Both the position numbers and the translations under genes were made by a program. From a virus, in IMG/VR virus record IMGVR_UViG_3300025369_000057, positions 1 through 24,571 of that record: a stretch of DNA of 24,571 nt; one strand, written 5' to 3'. The notes below the pieces were generated by a model. That model saw only the letters and a list, made by a program, of their open reading frames with translations. It was not told the DNA's origin and searched no databases. Below, in pieces: positions 1 through 7,833 of the stretch; position 1 is the first letter of the stretch; each line of letters begins with the position of its first letter.

Positions 1-239
1 GATCAAATGGAGGTAATGGCGGTGGATCATATGGCGGTGGAGGTGGTGGTTCTACTGCACCGGGCTCACCCGGAAGTGGCACAGGAAATAATTTAAGCTA
101 TGATGGCGGTGGATATGGTGCGGCTGGAATAGGTGGTCATTATTCGCATGATAATAGTGGAGGTAATATTAGTAATTTAAATCCGCCAGCTTATGCAAAT
201 GGCGGTGATGGGTATGTTTATGTAACTGGATATTGGTAA
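1..239 (+). CDS. 3' end of glycine-rich tail/fibre protein (partial)
   Basis: An open frame enters from the left edge (complete codons from base 3) and ends with TAA at 237-239, giving about 78 residues without a start codon. The translation is dominated by Gly, Ser, Asn and Tyr in GGNGGGS- and GGGG-like runs and ends with the aromatic stretch YVYVTGYW. Glycine-rich C-termini of this kind occur in phage tail fibre, tail tip and adhesin proteins, where the repeats form polyglycine-helix or loop regions that contact the receptor. The next gene starts 9 bases downstream on the same strand, and a lysis cassette follows, which fits the end of a tail gene. Host-recognition function is inferred from composition and position only. 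Confidence 0.7.
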   Translation, partial: SNGGNGGGSYGGGGGGSTAPGSPGSGTGNNLSYDGGGYGAAGIGGHYSHDNSGGNISNLNPPAYANGGDGYVYVTGYW

Positions 240-248
240 AAATAGTGA

Positions 249-701
249 ATGCCAGACATAAACCCTATTGCCGAAGGTGCAAATTCTTTAGCTAATAGCC
301 TTGAACAAAGTAGAGAGGCTGGGAAAAAACTAACTAAAAGTATTGAAAACATCCAGCGTGATGGAACCGAAGTTGCTTTACAAGAATTAGAAGCAAGAAA
401 AAAGCACAAGATACACGAAGAGGCAATGGAAAACTCGATGATATATCGGGCAATCCAAGAATACCAGAATCAAAGTGCAATTATAGAAGCAGAAAATCAA
501 GCCGAACGAGAATTTAAGGCAAAGTATGGCGCTAAAGAATGGAGTAAAGTTTTAGAATTAAAAGCAGTAGTTGAGAAAGAGCATCAAGAAAGTAAGAAGT
601 ATTACGGACATAAGCTAGAAGATGTAAGACGGGTGCAGTTTTATTGTTGGTTTGCTGCTTTTATAATTACTTGTTTATTGTATTACTTTAATCTTGTATG
701 A
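249..701 (+). CDS. Coiled-coil protein with C-terminal membrane anchor, first gene of lysis cassette
   Basis: A 150-residue protein not recognised by name. Residues 1-125 are strongly helical and charged (E, K, Q, A rich), which predicts a coiled coil. Residues 131-149 form one hydrophobic segment rich in F, W, I and L that should span the membrane and leaves almost nothing after it, so this is a tail-anchored topology. No signal peptide or lipobox is present. No good Shine-Dalgarno site precedes the ATG. Its stop overlaps the next start (ATGA at 698-701), indicating translational coupling. Sitting directly before a holin and endolysin suggests a role in lysis or in membrane attachment of virion assembly. 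It does not have the N-terminal anchor expected of a classical inner-membrane spanin, so I leave the function open. Confidence 0.75.
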   Translation: MPDINPIAEGANSLANSLEQSREAGKKLTKSIENIQRDGTEVALQELEARKKHKIHEEAMENSMIYRAIQEYQNQSAIIEAENQAEREFKAKYGAKEWSKVLELKAVVEKEHQESKKYYGHKLEDVRRVQFYCWFAAFIITCLLYYFNLV

Positions 702-874
702 GCTGGGTTAAGTATTGGTTTGCGGTATTTTTAGTTGAACTAGTTATTTGGTCTTATGTAATTTATTTGCATTTTGAGATTAAAGAACTAGAGAAAATAA
801 AATTACCAAAACCAAAGTTTGACAAAGAACACAAGGTTATTGTAAAAACGAAAAAGGACATTGTGCGTGGATGA
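698..874 (+). CDS. Small single-pass membrane protein (58 aa), possible lysis accessory
   Basis: ATG at 698-700 overlaps the previous stop by four bases, and the frame ends with TGA at 872-874. Residues 5-25 form a hydrophobic helix rich in V, F, L, I and W. The remaining 33 residues are highly charged (KELEKIKLPKPKFDKEH is typical), which suits an N-terminal anchor with a soluble charged tail. This anchor-plus-charged-helix plan is what inner-membrane spanins use, but at 58 residues it is short for one, and I see no lipoprotein partner nested in another frame. The frame is too short for ordinary ORF cut-offs, yet its overlaps with both neighbours and the otherwise gap-free layout support it being real. 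Confidence 0.6.
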   Translation: MSWVKYWFAVFLVELVIWSYVIYLHFEIKELEKIKLPKPKFDKEHKVIVKTKKDIVRG

Positions 875-944
875 TGAATTGTTTAAATGGTGGACAATGT
901 TTGCTTTGATTTGTATGATGTTAATTATATTGTTAAAGGATTAA
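867..944 (+). CDS. Tiny membrane peptide (25 aa, GTG start)
   Basis: A frame starting with GTG at 867-869 and ending with TAA at 942-944 encodes 25 residues: a short polar head (MDDELFKWW) followed by a hydrophobic run rich in M, I and L, then KD. An AAGGA ribosome-binding motif at about 854-858 lies about eight bases before the GTG, which is near-ideal spacing and favours the GTG over the out-of-frame ATG at 871. The frame overlaps the previous gene by eight bases, and the holin start follows two bases after its stop. Very small hydrophobic peptides of this type can act as holins, antiholins or pinholins. Whether this one is expressed is uncertain because frames this short also arise by chance. 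Confidence 0.35.
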   Translation: MDDELFKWWTMFALICMMLIILLKD

Positions 945-945
945 T

Positions 946-1353
946 ATGGCTTTAGACCCAATTTCAGCGGCATTAGATTTAGGTAATACTTTAATTACTA
1001 GAATCTTTCCAGACCCAGCGCAAGCCGCAAACGCTAAGTTAGAGTTGTTAAAGTTACAACAGTCAGGCGATTTGGCTACTATGACCGCACAAACTGACAT
1101 TAACAAAGAGGAAGCTAAAAGTGCATCAATATTTGTATCGGGCTGGAGACCAGCAATCGGGTGGGTATGCGCGTTGGCACTGTTCTACCAATATTTATTA
1201 AAACCGCTAGCCATAGGCATACTACCTACTTTTGGTATTACTGCTCCGCCATTACCCGGACTTGACGATAATTTATGGCAGCTTATGATGGGCATGCTAG
1301 GTATGGGTGGTTTAAGAACATTTGAAAAGGTGCAAGGAGTAGCAAGTAAATGA
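946..1353 (+). CDS. Holin, GTA-type (3-TM holin family)
   Basis: A 135-residue protein resembling the 'holin of 3TMs, for gene-transfer release' family, whose members make holes in the cytoplasmic membrane so that a cytosolic endolysin can reach the wall. Visible features are an amphipathic N-terminal half (residues 1-60), the characteristic SGWRPAIGW motif near 65-73 leading into a long hydrophobic segment to about residue 93, and a second hydrophobic segment at 109-124 followed by LRTFEKV, also typical of the family. The ATG has an AAAGGA site five bases upstream (935-940). Its stop overlaps the following small membrane gene by four bases, and the endolysin lies 200 bases downstream. The family call rests on remembered motif similarity. 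Confidence 0.85.
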   Translation: MALDPISAALDLGNTLITRIFPDPAQAANAKLELLKLQQSGDLATMTAQTDINKEEAKSASIFVSGWRPAIGWVCALALFYQYLLKPLAIGILPTFGITAPPLPGLDDNLWQLMMGMLGMGGLRTFEKVQGVASK

Positions 1354-1538
1354 ACACTAAAGATCACATAATGTTAATTGCTTCATGGTCGCTTGTTTGC
1401 GTTATTATTGCCATGTTGCTTATGTTTGGCTTTGCTGTAATTGACCCTAATGTCGATGATGCAAAAGTATTTGAAATTATTGGACCAGCTTTTCAAAACG
1501 GTAGTTGGTGGGTTTATTGGTTTAATTACTGGGATTAA
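1350..1538 (+). CDS. Small membrane protein (62 aa) between holin and endolysin
   Basis: The start codon overlaps the holin stop in an ATGA (1350-1353), so translation is probably coupled. An AAGGAG motif lies about ten bases upstream of the ATG. Residues 7-30 form a hydrophobic membrane span (I, L, V, M, A rich), and the C-terminus carries an unusual aromatic cluster (WWVYWFNYWD) that may lie at a membrane interface. I do not recognise the family. Its position between holin and endolysin suggests an antiholin, an accessory holin or another lysis-timing protein. That role is inferred from neighbourhood alone. Confidence 0.7.
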   Translation: MNTKDHIMLIASWSLVCVIIAMLLMFGFAVIDPNVDDAKVFEIIGPAFQNGSWWVYWFNYWD

Positions 1539-1552
1539 AATAGGAAGTGATG

Positions 1553-2152
1553 ATGATAACAAGTGAACAGTTAGTTAAATTAGGTATTGATGAAAAATGG
1601 TTGCAACCTCTAAACGATACTTTTACTAAATTTGAAATTAATACACCTGCAAGAATGGCTAGTTTTATTGGTCAATGCAAACATGAAAGCGGTAATTTTA
1701 CACATTTAGAAGAGAACCTTAACTATTCTGCTGTTCGTTTAGTGCAGATATTTCCTAATCGTTTTAGCCTTACTAAAGCCCAAGACTGTGTTGCTAAAGG
1801 AAAGCAAGCTATTGCAGAAGCTATGTATGGACATCGTTCTGATTTAGGCAATACCAAAGACGGTGACGGAGGCGCTTTTTTCGGAAGAGGTTTGATTCAA
1901 TTGACTGGTCGTGCTAACTATACTTCTTTTGCAACAGCTATTGATAAACCTGAAATTATTGAAAAGCCTGAATTATTGGCTACACCTGAATACGCTTGTC
2001 TATCTGCTGGATGGTTTTGGAATACTAGAAAGTTAAATGAACTAGCCGATAAAGCAGATTACGTAACTATGACAAAACGTATTAATGGTGGGACAATTGG
2101 GCTAGCTGAACGTGAAACAAATATCAGCAAAGCATTAACTATATTAGGGTAA
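1553..2152 (+). CDS. Endolysin, glycoside hydrolase family 19 (chitinase-like lysozyme)
   Basis: About 199 residues forming one catalytic domain of the GH19 type, which in phages cleaves the glycan strands of peptidoglycan. Numbering from the ATG at 1553, the first catalytic glutamate is E45 in CKHESGNF and the second acid is E54 in LEENLNYS. The family signature GRGLIQLTGRANY lies near 111-123, followed by AGWFWNTRKLNELAD and an INGG segment, all typical of GH19 lysozymes. There is no signal peptide and no wall-binding domain, so release should depend on the upstream holin. The frame also opens at GTG 1547 and ATG 1550. I prefer ATG 1553 because AGGA at 1542-1545 then sits seven bases away. 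Confidence 0.92.
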   Translation: MITSEQLVKLGIDEKWLQPLNDTFTKFEINTPARMASFIGQCKHESGNFTHLEENLNYSAVRLVQIFPNRFSLTKAQDCVAKGKQAIAEAMYGHRSDLGNTKDGDGGAFFGRGLIQLTGRANYTSFATAIDKPEIIEKPELLATPEYACLSAGWFWNTRKLNELADKADYVTMTKRINGGTIGLAERETNISKALTILG

Positions 2153-2155
2153 ACC

Positions 2156-4303
2156 ATGCCATTACAAAAGTTACAGTTTAGACCGGGTGTTAATAGAGAA
2201 GGTACTGATTACTCTAACGAGGGTGGTTGGTATGACTGTGACAAAATTCGTTTTCGTTCTGGGTTTCCTGAAAAGATCGGTGGTTGGGGGCAAGTAAGTC
2301 CTAATCAATATCTAGGTGTGTGCCGTAACTTATGGAATTGGGTAGATTTAACAGGCGATAATTTTTTAGGTGCCGGCACTAATATTAAGTATTATATTTA
2401 TCAAGGCGGTACTTACAACGACATAACACCATATATAGTGACGGGCTCTTCTGTAACTATAACCACAAATGGCACAACAACAGTAACAATTACAGATGGT
2501 GCTTACAATCCAAGTGTCGGCGATTACATAGTTTTTGGTGGTTCATATACTGTAGGTGGGTATGTCTTTACAGGTGAGTATGTAGTTAAAACCGTACCTT
2601 CTTCTACAACATATACGATCACGGCAGCAACAGCACCAAGTGCAGCTGGACCAACTGCGGCGGTAGTTAACTACGAATATCCTATAGGTAATGAAGTTTA
2701 TACGGTAGGTATTGGTTGGGGTGCGGGTCCGTGGGGCGGTATTTCTAGTCCTGTTTATGTAACTTTAGGTTCAAATCCATTTGCAGCAACATCAGGAAGT
2801 TCAGTTGTAACAGTTACGCAAACAGCGCATGGTATGTCTAACGGAACTTATGTAGCGTTTACTGGGGCTACAACTTTTGCGGGCATACCTGCTTCTATGC
2901 TTAATACGACCTATGTTATATCAGGTGTAACAACTAACACTTATCAGATTACCTTACCAAGCTCTTTTACTGCAAGTTCTACTACATCTGGTGGTGGTTC
3001 TGCGGTTATTGTTTTAGAAGGTCTTGGAACTCATGGTTGGGGCTTAGGTTATACCTCTGGAGTTGGAGTTCAATTACGTCTTTGGTCATCAGATAACTAT
3101 GGGCAAGATTTAGCGCTTGCACCTCGTGGTGGTCCTATTTATTATTGGCAAGACCAAAACGGTGTTGGTACTAGAGCGGTATCATTATCTTATTTAGCAA
3201 ACTTCTATGGCTATAGTAGTGCTGCTGTTCCTGTACAAACACTTCAGGTTTTAAGTGCGCCGATTCAACAATTTTTAATTGCTATGGGATCTAACTCATA
3301 TTCAGGTGGTGGGTTTAATCCTTTGCTTGTGCGTTGGTCAGATCAAGCAAATCAATATCAATGGGTGCCATCAGTAACTAATCAGTCAGGTGAATTTGCT
3401 TTATCAAACGGTTCGCAGATTATTGGGGCAAGAACAACCCGTCAAGAGATTCTTATTTGGACAGATTCAGCCTTATACTCCATGCAGTATTTAGGCGCGC
3501 CGTATGTTTGGGGCTTCCAAGTTTTAATGGATAATATCTCCATCATGTCACCTAACGCTATGATTACAGTAAACAACGTGACTTACTGGATGGGCGCTAA
3601 TAAGTTCTATATTTATTCAGGTACAGTACAAACCCTACCTTGTGCAGTACGTCAATATGTGTTTGATAATTTAAATCCAGACCAGTCTTTCCAAGTGTTT
3701 GCTGGCGCTAATGAAGGATATAATGAAGTTTGGTGGTTCTACTGCTCACAAAATTCTACAAAAATAGACAGTTATGTCATATATAATTACTTAGATCAAG
3801 TATGGTATTACGGTACGATGGGTCGCACCGCGTGGATTCAAAATGGTATTGAGCAGTATCCGATTGCCGCCGATTACAACGGGCGTTTGTTAAACCATGA
3901 ATTTGGAGTTGACGATAATGCTACCTCAGTTACCTTGCCTATTGATGCTTATGTGCAGTCCTCTGATTTTGATATTGGTGATGGACATAATTTTGGTTTT
4001 GTGTGGAGAATATTGCCGGACGTTAACTTTAATGGATCTACTGTCAATGCTCCTTCCTGTACGATGACGGTTAAACCAAGACAAAACTCAGGAACACCTT
4101 ACGGGCAAGCAGATAATCCACAAGTTGTTAGTGGAAATAACTATGCTAAATCAAGTGTTTATAACGTACAGCAGTTTACAGGACAGGTTTATACACGTTT
4201 GCGTGGTCGTCAAATGGCATTTAGAATTGAGTCAAATACAGTTGGAGTTGCTTGGCAATTAGGTAGCCCAAGAATAGATATCAGACCGGATGGGCGTAGA
4301 TGA
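2156..4303 (+). CDS. P22 gp10-like packaged-DNA stabilisation / tail hub protein
   Basis: A 715-residue virion protein. The N-terminal stretch (about residues 7-44; FRPGVNREGTDYSNEGG, then DKIRFRSGFPEKIGGW) is the conserved opening of phage proteins annotated as P22 gp10-like stabilisation proteins, which plug the portal after packaging. The rest is beta-rich with many W, Y and G residues, fitting a propeller-like fold. Two Thr/Val/Ser-rich segments, about 97-172 and 205-287, look like small beta inserts of the kind often labelled FCCH-like in phage proteins (VTVTQTAHGMSNGTYVAF in the second). It has several cysteines, unlike the six genes after it. AGGG precedes the ATG by six bases, and the stop overlaps the next start (ATGA). 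The gp10 role is from family resemblance. Confidence 0.7.
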   Translation: MPLQKLQFRPGVNREGTDYSNEGGWYDCDKIRFRSGFPEKIGGWGQVSPNQYLGVCRNLWNWVDLTGDNFLGAGTNIKYYIYQGGTYNDITPYIVTGSSVTITTNGTTTVTITDGAYNPSVGDYIVFGGSYTVGGYVFTGEYVVKTVPSSTTYTITAATAPSAAGPTAAVVNYEYPIGNEVYTVGIGWGAGPWGGISSPVYVTLGSNPFAATSGSSVVTVTQTAHGMSNGTYVAFTGATTFAGIPASMLNTTYVISGVTTNTYQITLPSSFTASSTTSGGGSAVIVLEGLGTHGWGLGYTSGVGVQLRLWSSDNYGQDLALAPRGGPIYYWQDQNGVGTRAVSLSYLANFYGYSSAAVPVQTLQVLSAPIQQFLIAMGSNSYSGGGFNPLLVRWSDQANQYQWVPSVTNQSGEFALSNGSQIIGARTTRQEILIWTDSALYSMQYLGAPYVWGFQVLMDNISIMSPNAMITVNNVTYWMGANKFYIYSGTVQTLPCAVRQYVFDNLNPDQSFQVFAGANEGYNEVWWFYCSQNSTKIDSYVIYNYLDQVWYYGTMGRTAWIQNGIEQYPIAADYNGRLLNHEFGVDDNATSVTLPIDAYVQSSDFDIGDGHNFGFVWRILPDVNFNGSTVNAPSCTMTVKPRQNSGTPYGQADNPQVVSGNNYAKSSVYNVQQFTGQVYTRLRGRQMAFRIESNTVGVAWQLGSPRIDIRPDGRR

Positions 4304-4593
4304 CAACTCCATTAAAAACCCTAACGCTACTGCCACCAAAAGCACCAAACTTACCTGTTGCACCGGTAGACTATACACAGCAGTATCAAGATCAAATTCT
4401 GAATGTTTTGCGTCTTTATTTTAATCAGCTTGATAATTTTTCAAGTGGGCTAACGGTTCCTCCAAGTGGAACAACCTCACAAAGACCAACAGTTAAATTA
4501 CAAATTGGTCAATTTTTTTATGATACGACGCTAGGTATACCTATTTGGTGGAGCGGGAGTGCGTGGAAAAATGCTTCCGGAACGGCAGTTTAA
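4300..4593 (+). CDS. Small virion protein with tail-tip-type C-terminus
   Basis: A 97-residue protein whose start overlaps the gp10-like stop by four bases, implying coupled translation. The first half contains a predicted amphipathic helix (DYTQQYQDQILNVLRLYFNQ). The C-terminal part, GQFFYDTTLGIPIWWSGSAW followed by a short Gly/Ala tail, matches a motif seen at the ends of many phage tail and neck proteins. No cysteine is present. Its close coupling to the portal-plug gene suggests a minor structural or assembly protein at the capsid vertex. The precise role is unknown to me. Confidence 0.75.
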   Translation: MTTPLKTLTLLPPKAPNLPVAPVDYTQQYQDQILNVLRLYFNQLDNFSSGLTVPPSGTTSQRPTVKLQIGQFFYDTTLGIPIWWSGSAWKNASGTAV

Positions 4594-4628
4594 ATGTTAT
4601 TATATAGTAAATTGAAAGAGGTCTATTT

Positions 4629-6116
4629 ATGAGTTTACAACATGTAGCTAAACATCTTGAGGATCACGGACGTGGACCGGATAGTAAACTCGTACATATG
4701 TCAAATAAAGAGCTGGCGGGTTTACAAAATCTAGCTCAAGCGCACGGTAAAAGTCTTACTTTAAATCCACAAACGGGACTTCCTGAAGCTGGTGTTTTAG
4801 ATGCTTTTTTACCTGCGGCTCTTGGTATTGGCACTGCTATTTTTGCTCCTGCACTTTTACCTTTTGTAGCTGGCGCTGGTGGTTTGTATGACTATTCTAA
4901 AACTGGTGATGTAGGTAAAGGCTTGATGACTGGTTTAAGTATTTATAGTGGCGGTAATTTAGCAGAAAGTTTAGCTGCATCAGGGGCAGCATCGGGAGCA
5001 GCAGCAAATACAGCTGCTCAATTGGGTGTAGAAGGTGCTTCAGCAGCGCCGGGATCTCAAGCCGCACTATTAGCAGAACAAAATGCAGGTATGGGAGATG
5101 CTGGGTTACAAAGTGTTAGAAGTGCCGCATCAACTGCTGAAGGAGTAGGACAACAAGCAGCTATCCCAAGTAATGCTGCTAATATGGCTCAAGGGTTTTC
5201 AAATGTAACAGCATCTCCTAGCGCAGCAACTGATTTTGCTAAAGCTAATTGGAAATCTTTAGCTGGCGTAGCAGTACCAGCGTTGTTAGCGCAACCACCC
5301 AATTCAGTAGGTGCTATCCCCGGTCAAACACCCGACACAGGTTTTAACGCAACTAGGTTAGACCCTAACTACCATCCATATCAACCAGCGCAGCCATCAC
5401 CTGCGTATCAAGCACAATATAGAAACTATGTTCAAAATCCTTATACTGCTGCTACTGGCGGTATTGTTGCTTTAGCTGGTGGCGGTATGGCTATGGGTGG
5501 TCAGCCCGGTCAAATGTATCCAATGAGTCAACAAGAACATACTAACTTTATGGATCCGACTCAGTTGCCTGCAAGCGCTATGGCAGTAAGAGAATTTGAA
5601 CCAGCCACAAACCCAATGACAGGCGATATGACTCAGGCTATGGCTAGTGGCGGAAGCGCTAAATCTAAAAAACCTTCATACACAAACGCAGCAAGTTTAG
5701 CAGCTATGTCTCCATGGGATGCTTCAAAAGCACAATTAAATAACGCAATGTATCAAGCACAAACTCCTGTAGGAGTAGCTCAAGGACCATCTGTTGCTGG
5801 CTTAGGTAATCTTAATTTAGCGCATGGGGGTGAGACATATAATTTAGGTTCTTACTCAGATGGCGGCAGATTGTTAAAAGGTCCGGGCGATGGCATGAGT
5901 GACAATATACCTGCTAAAATTGGTAAACATCAACCAGCTAGATTAGCTGAAGGTGAATTTGTAGTTCCTGCTGATGTTGTTAGCCATTTGGGTAATGGGT
6001 CTACTGATGCTGGCGCTAAGCGTCTATACGCTATGATGGACAAAGTACGTAAGGCGAGAACAGGAAATCCGAAACAAGGTAAACAAATTAAAGCAGAAAA
6101 GTATTTGCCAACATGA
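4629..6116 (+). CDS. Virion protein with conserved N- and C-terminal modules, probable internal/ejection protein
   Basis: A 495-residue protein of a type common in podophage virion modules but without an assigned activity. The N-terminus (residues 1-50) begins MSLQHVAKHLEDHGRG and continues with a short charged helical domain. Residues 55-85 are hydrophobic and alanine/glycine rich, enough for one or two membrane-interacting helices. The middle is low-complexity Ala, Gly, Gln and Pro. The C-terminus (about 418-480) has a conserved module with GPGDGMSDNIPAKIG, then ARLAEGEFVVPADVV and a GSTDAGAKRLY helix. There is no cysteine. A strong AAAGAGG site lies seven bases before the ATG, and the stop overlaps the next gene by four bases. 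An ejection role is inferred from composition, order and the hydrophobic segment. Confidence 0.75.
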   Translation: MSLQHVAKHLEDHGRGPDSKLVHMSNKELAGLQNLAQAHGKSLTLNPQTGLPEAGVLDAFLPAALGIGTAIFAPALLPFVAGAGGLYDYSKTGDVGKGLMTGLSIYSGGNLAESLAASGAASGAAANTAAQLGVEGASAAPGSQAALLAEQNAGMGDAGLQSVRSAASTAEGVGQQAAIPSNAANMAQGFSNVTASPSAATDFAKANWKSLAGVAVPALLAQPPNSVGAIPGQTPDTGFNATRLDPNYHPYQPAQPSPAYQAQYRNYVQNPYTAATGGIVALAGGGMAMGGQPGQMYPMSQQEHTNFMDPTQLPASAMAVREFEPATNPMTGDMTQAMASGGSAKSKKPSYTNAASLAAMSPWDASKAQLNNAMYQAQTPVGVAQGPSVAGLGNLNLAHGGETYNLGSYSDGGRLLKGPGDGMSDNIPAKIGKHQPARLAEGEFVVPADVVSHLGNGSTDAGAKRLYAMMDKVRKARTGNPKQGKQIKAEKYLPT

Positions 6117-6520
6117 TCAAAGTTCAACCTGTAAATGTAGAATATATTACACAAATTTGGTCAGCGGTTGCTTCGTTTATTGATCGTGCTTTAGAACATA
6201 CGGATGATTATACGACTGACCAAGTTAAAGTTTTTTTGACTACAGGTTCTTGGCTTTTGTTGGTGGCAGTAGATGATTTACAACAGATTCATGGAGCAGC
6301 TACAGTAGCTTTTTCTAACGGCGCAAATCATAGAACAGCTACTATAACTACTTTAGGCGGTAGAAATGTTGTAAACAATAATGTTTTTGAGCAAGTGTTA
6401 ACAATTTTACGCAGAATGGGTGCAACAAGAGTGCAGGTATTTACGAGAGACGCAGCTATTAGGCTGTATGAAAAGGTTAAGCTTGAAAAGAAGGCTACAT
6501 TAATGGAGATTAAATTATGA
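6113..6520 (+). CDS. GNAT-like (acetyltransferase fold) virion-module protein
   Basis: A 135-residue protein resembling the short GNAT-fold proteins found among structural genes of podophages. The pattern is a helical N-terminus, a beta strand in SWLLLVAV, strands in GAATVAF and TATITTLGG, then an acceptor helix (FEQVLTILRRMG), a strand (RVQVFTR) and RLYEKV, as at the end of a GNAT domain. No clear acetyl-CoA loop (Q/RxxGxG/A) is visible, so it may have kept only the fold. Its start and stop each overlap a neighbour by four bases (ATGA), giving a coupled trio with the genes on either side. It contains no cysteine. Enzymatic activity is doubtful. Confidence 0.6.
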   Translation: MIKVQPVNVEYITQIWSAVASFIDRALEHTDDYTTDQVKVFLTTGSWLLLVAVDDLQQIHGAATVAFSNGANHRTATITTLGGRNVVNNNVFEQVLTILRRMGATRVQVFTRDAAIRLYEKVKLEKKATLMEIKL

Positions 6521-7830
6521 GCGGCGGCGGAGGAAGTGCACCAGCACCAACAAATACTACCAGTACGGTACAGCAAACCAATTTACCAACGTATGCTCAG
6601 CCATATGTAGAGAACATGATGAGTGCTGCGCAGCAGCAAGTATTTCAGCCGACAACAGACGCTAGCGGTAATACTACATATACAACTACTCAAGCGTATC
6701 AACCTTATAGTAATAACCCATCCGATTACGTTGCAGGGTTTTCCCCTATGCAACAACAAGCATTTACTGGTGCAGCTAACCTTCAAACACCCGGTCAATA
6801 TGGGACTGCAACCGATTTAGCTACAACTTCTGGTTTAGGCGCTCTTGGTACTACTGGTCAAGCTGGTATGTATGGGGGCATGGGTGCAAGAGCGGGGCAA
6901 CAAAATGCTAGTTTATCTAATGTGTATGGCGGCGCTGGCGCAATGGCTGGTCAACAGGCTGCTGGGTTATCAAATGCATATGGTGGTTTAGGTGCGATGG
7001 CTGGTCAACAAGGTGCAAATATTGGGCAAAGTTTAGGACAAATGTCACAAGACCCTAATGCTGTTCAAGGATACATGAACCCATATTTACAAGCTAGTTT
7101 AAATCCACAACTTGCCGAAGTTCAAAGACAGTATGATATTACTGGGCAAGGGGAACAAAGCGCAGCTACTCAATCAGGTGCTTTTGGTGGTTCCCGTGAA
7201 GCATTAATGGCTGCTGAAAATCAGCGTAATGCCGGTCTTGCTAAGAATCAAATTATTGGTCAAGGATACAATACTGCGTTTCAAAATGCTCAACAACAAA
7301 TGCAGGCAGCAAATCAAGCAGCTTTGGCAGGAAACGCTCAAGCTTTACAAGGTTATGGTATGGGCTTACAAGGCGCAGGTCAAGCTGGTTCACAAGCTAT
7401 GCAAGGTTACGGCATGGGTTTACAAGGTGCTGGTCAAGCAGGTCAGTTAGGTATACAAGGCGCTCAAACAGGGCTACAAGGTGTGGGTGCACAGCAAGCT
7501 GGGTACGGACAAGCTGGACAAGCAGCAAGTAATCTTGCAAACATAGGCGGGCAACAGTTAGGCGCTCAACAAAATATTATTAATCAGCAGAGTCAAATGG
7601 GTGCACAGCAACAGAACCAACAGCAGAATATTATCAATCAGGCTGTTCAAAACTATGCTACAGCACAACAGTATCCATATATGCAGTTGGGTTTCTTATC
7701 AAACCTATTACACGGCTTGCCGTTACAGTCAGCTACAACACAAACATATCAAGCAAACCCAACAACTTCACAACAGTTAATGGGTCTTGGGTTAGGCGCA
7801 GCCGGCGCATATAAAGCATTTGGGGGCTAA
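6517..7830 (+). CDS. Gln/Ala/Gly-rich repeat-containing internal virion protein
   Basis: A 437-residue low-complexity protein that starts with a flexible Gly/Ser/Pro/Thr head and continues as Ala-, Gln- and Gly-rich helix-forming sequence. The recognisable block is around AFGGSREALMAAENQRNAGL near the middle, which I recall from virion proteins of other podophages. Two separate arrays of 18-residue repeats lie at 6874-7035 and 7348-7509 (listed separately). There is no cysteine, little charge and no membrane span apart from short apolar stretches near the end. GGAG precedes the ATG by eight bases, and the start overlaps the GNAT-like gene's stop. A role as a capsid-internal or ejected protein, or as an assembly adaptor, is inferred from composition and position. 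Confidence 0.7.
   Translation: MSGGGGSAPAPTNTTSTVQQTNLPTYAQPYVENMMSAAQQQVFQPTTDASGNTTYTTTQAYQPYSNNPSDYVAGFSPMQQQAFTGAANLQTPGQYGTATDLATTSGLGALGTTGQAGMYGGMGARAGQQNASLSNVYGGAGAMAGQQAAGLSNAYGGLGAMAGQQGANIGQSLGQMSQDPNAVQGYMNPYLQASLNPQLAEVQRQYDITGQGEQSAATQSGAFGGSREALMAAENQRNAGLAKNQIIGQGYNTAFQNAQQQMQAANQAALAGNAQALQGYGMGLQGAGQAGSQAMQGYGMGLQGAGQAGQLGIQGAQTGLQGVGAQQAGYGQAGQAASNLANIGGQQLGAQQNIINQQSQMGAQQQNQQQNIINQAVQNYATAQQYPYMQLGFLSNLLHGLPLQSATTQTYQANPTTSQQLMGLGLGAAGAYKAFGG
6874..7035 (+). repeat. Three tandem 54-bp units (18 residues each)
   Basis: Three in-frame units of 18 codons each in the 437-residue virion protein. They begin GGMGARAGQQ, GGAGAMAGQQ and GGLGAMAGQQ and end with SLSNVY, GLSNAY and NIGQSL respectively. 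The period is exact with no indels, and the last unit is the most diverged. Confidence 0.85.
7348..7509 (+). repeat. Second array of 54-bp units (18 residues each)
   Basis: Two nearly identical units starting QGYGMGLQGAGQAG are followed by a third, degenerate unit starting QGAQTGLQGVG. The period is again 18 residues. Synonymous differences between the first two units show the duplication is not brand new. Confidence 0.85.
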
Positions 7831-7833
7831 TCT

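Noticed and set aside
1-239. Diversity-generating retroelement target, considered because BPP-1-like phages carry one
   Set aside because: There is no reverse transcriptase, no template/variable repeat pair and no C-type lectin-like end. The sequence is a glycine-rich repeat.
4594-4628. Possible promoter (TATAGT at 4603-4608) before the 495-residue gene
   Set aside because: No -35-like hexamer lies at a suitable distance and the sequence is simply AT-rich. The gap is better explained as ribosome-binding leader.
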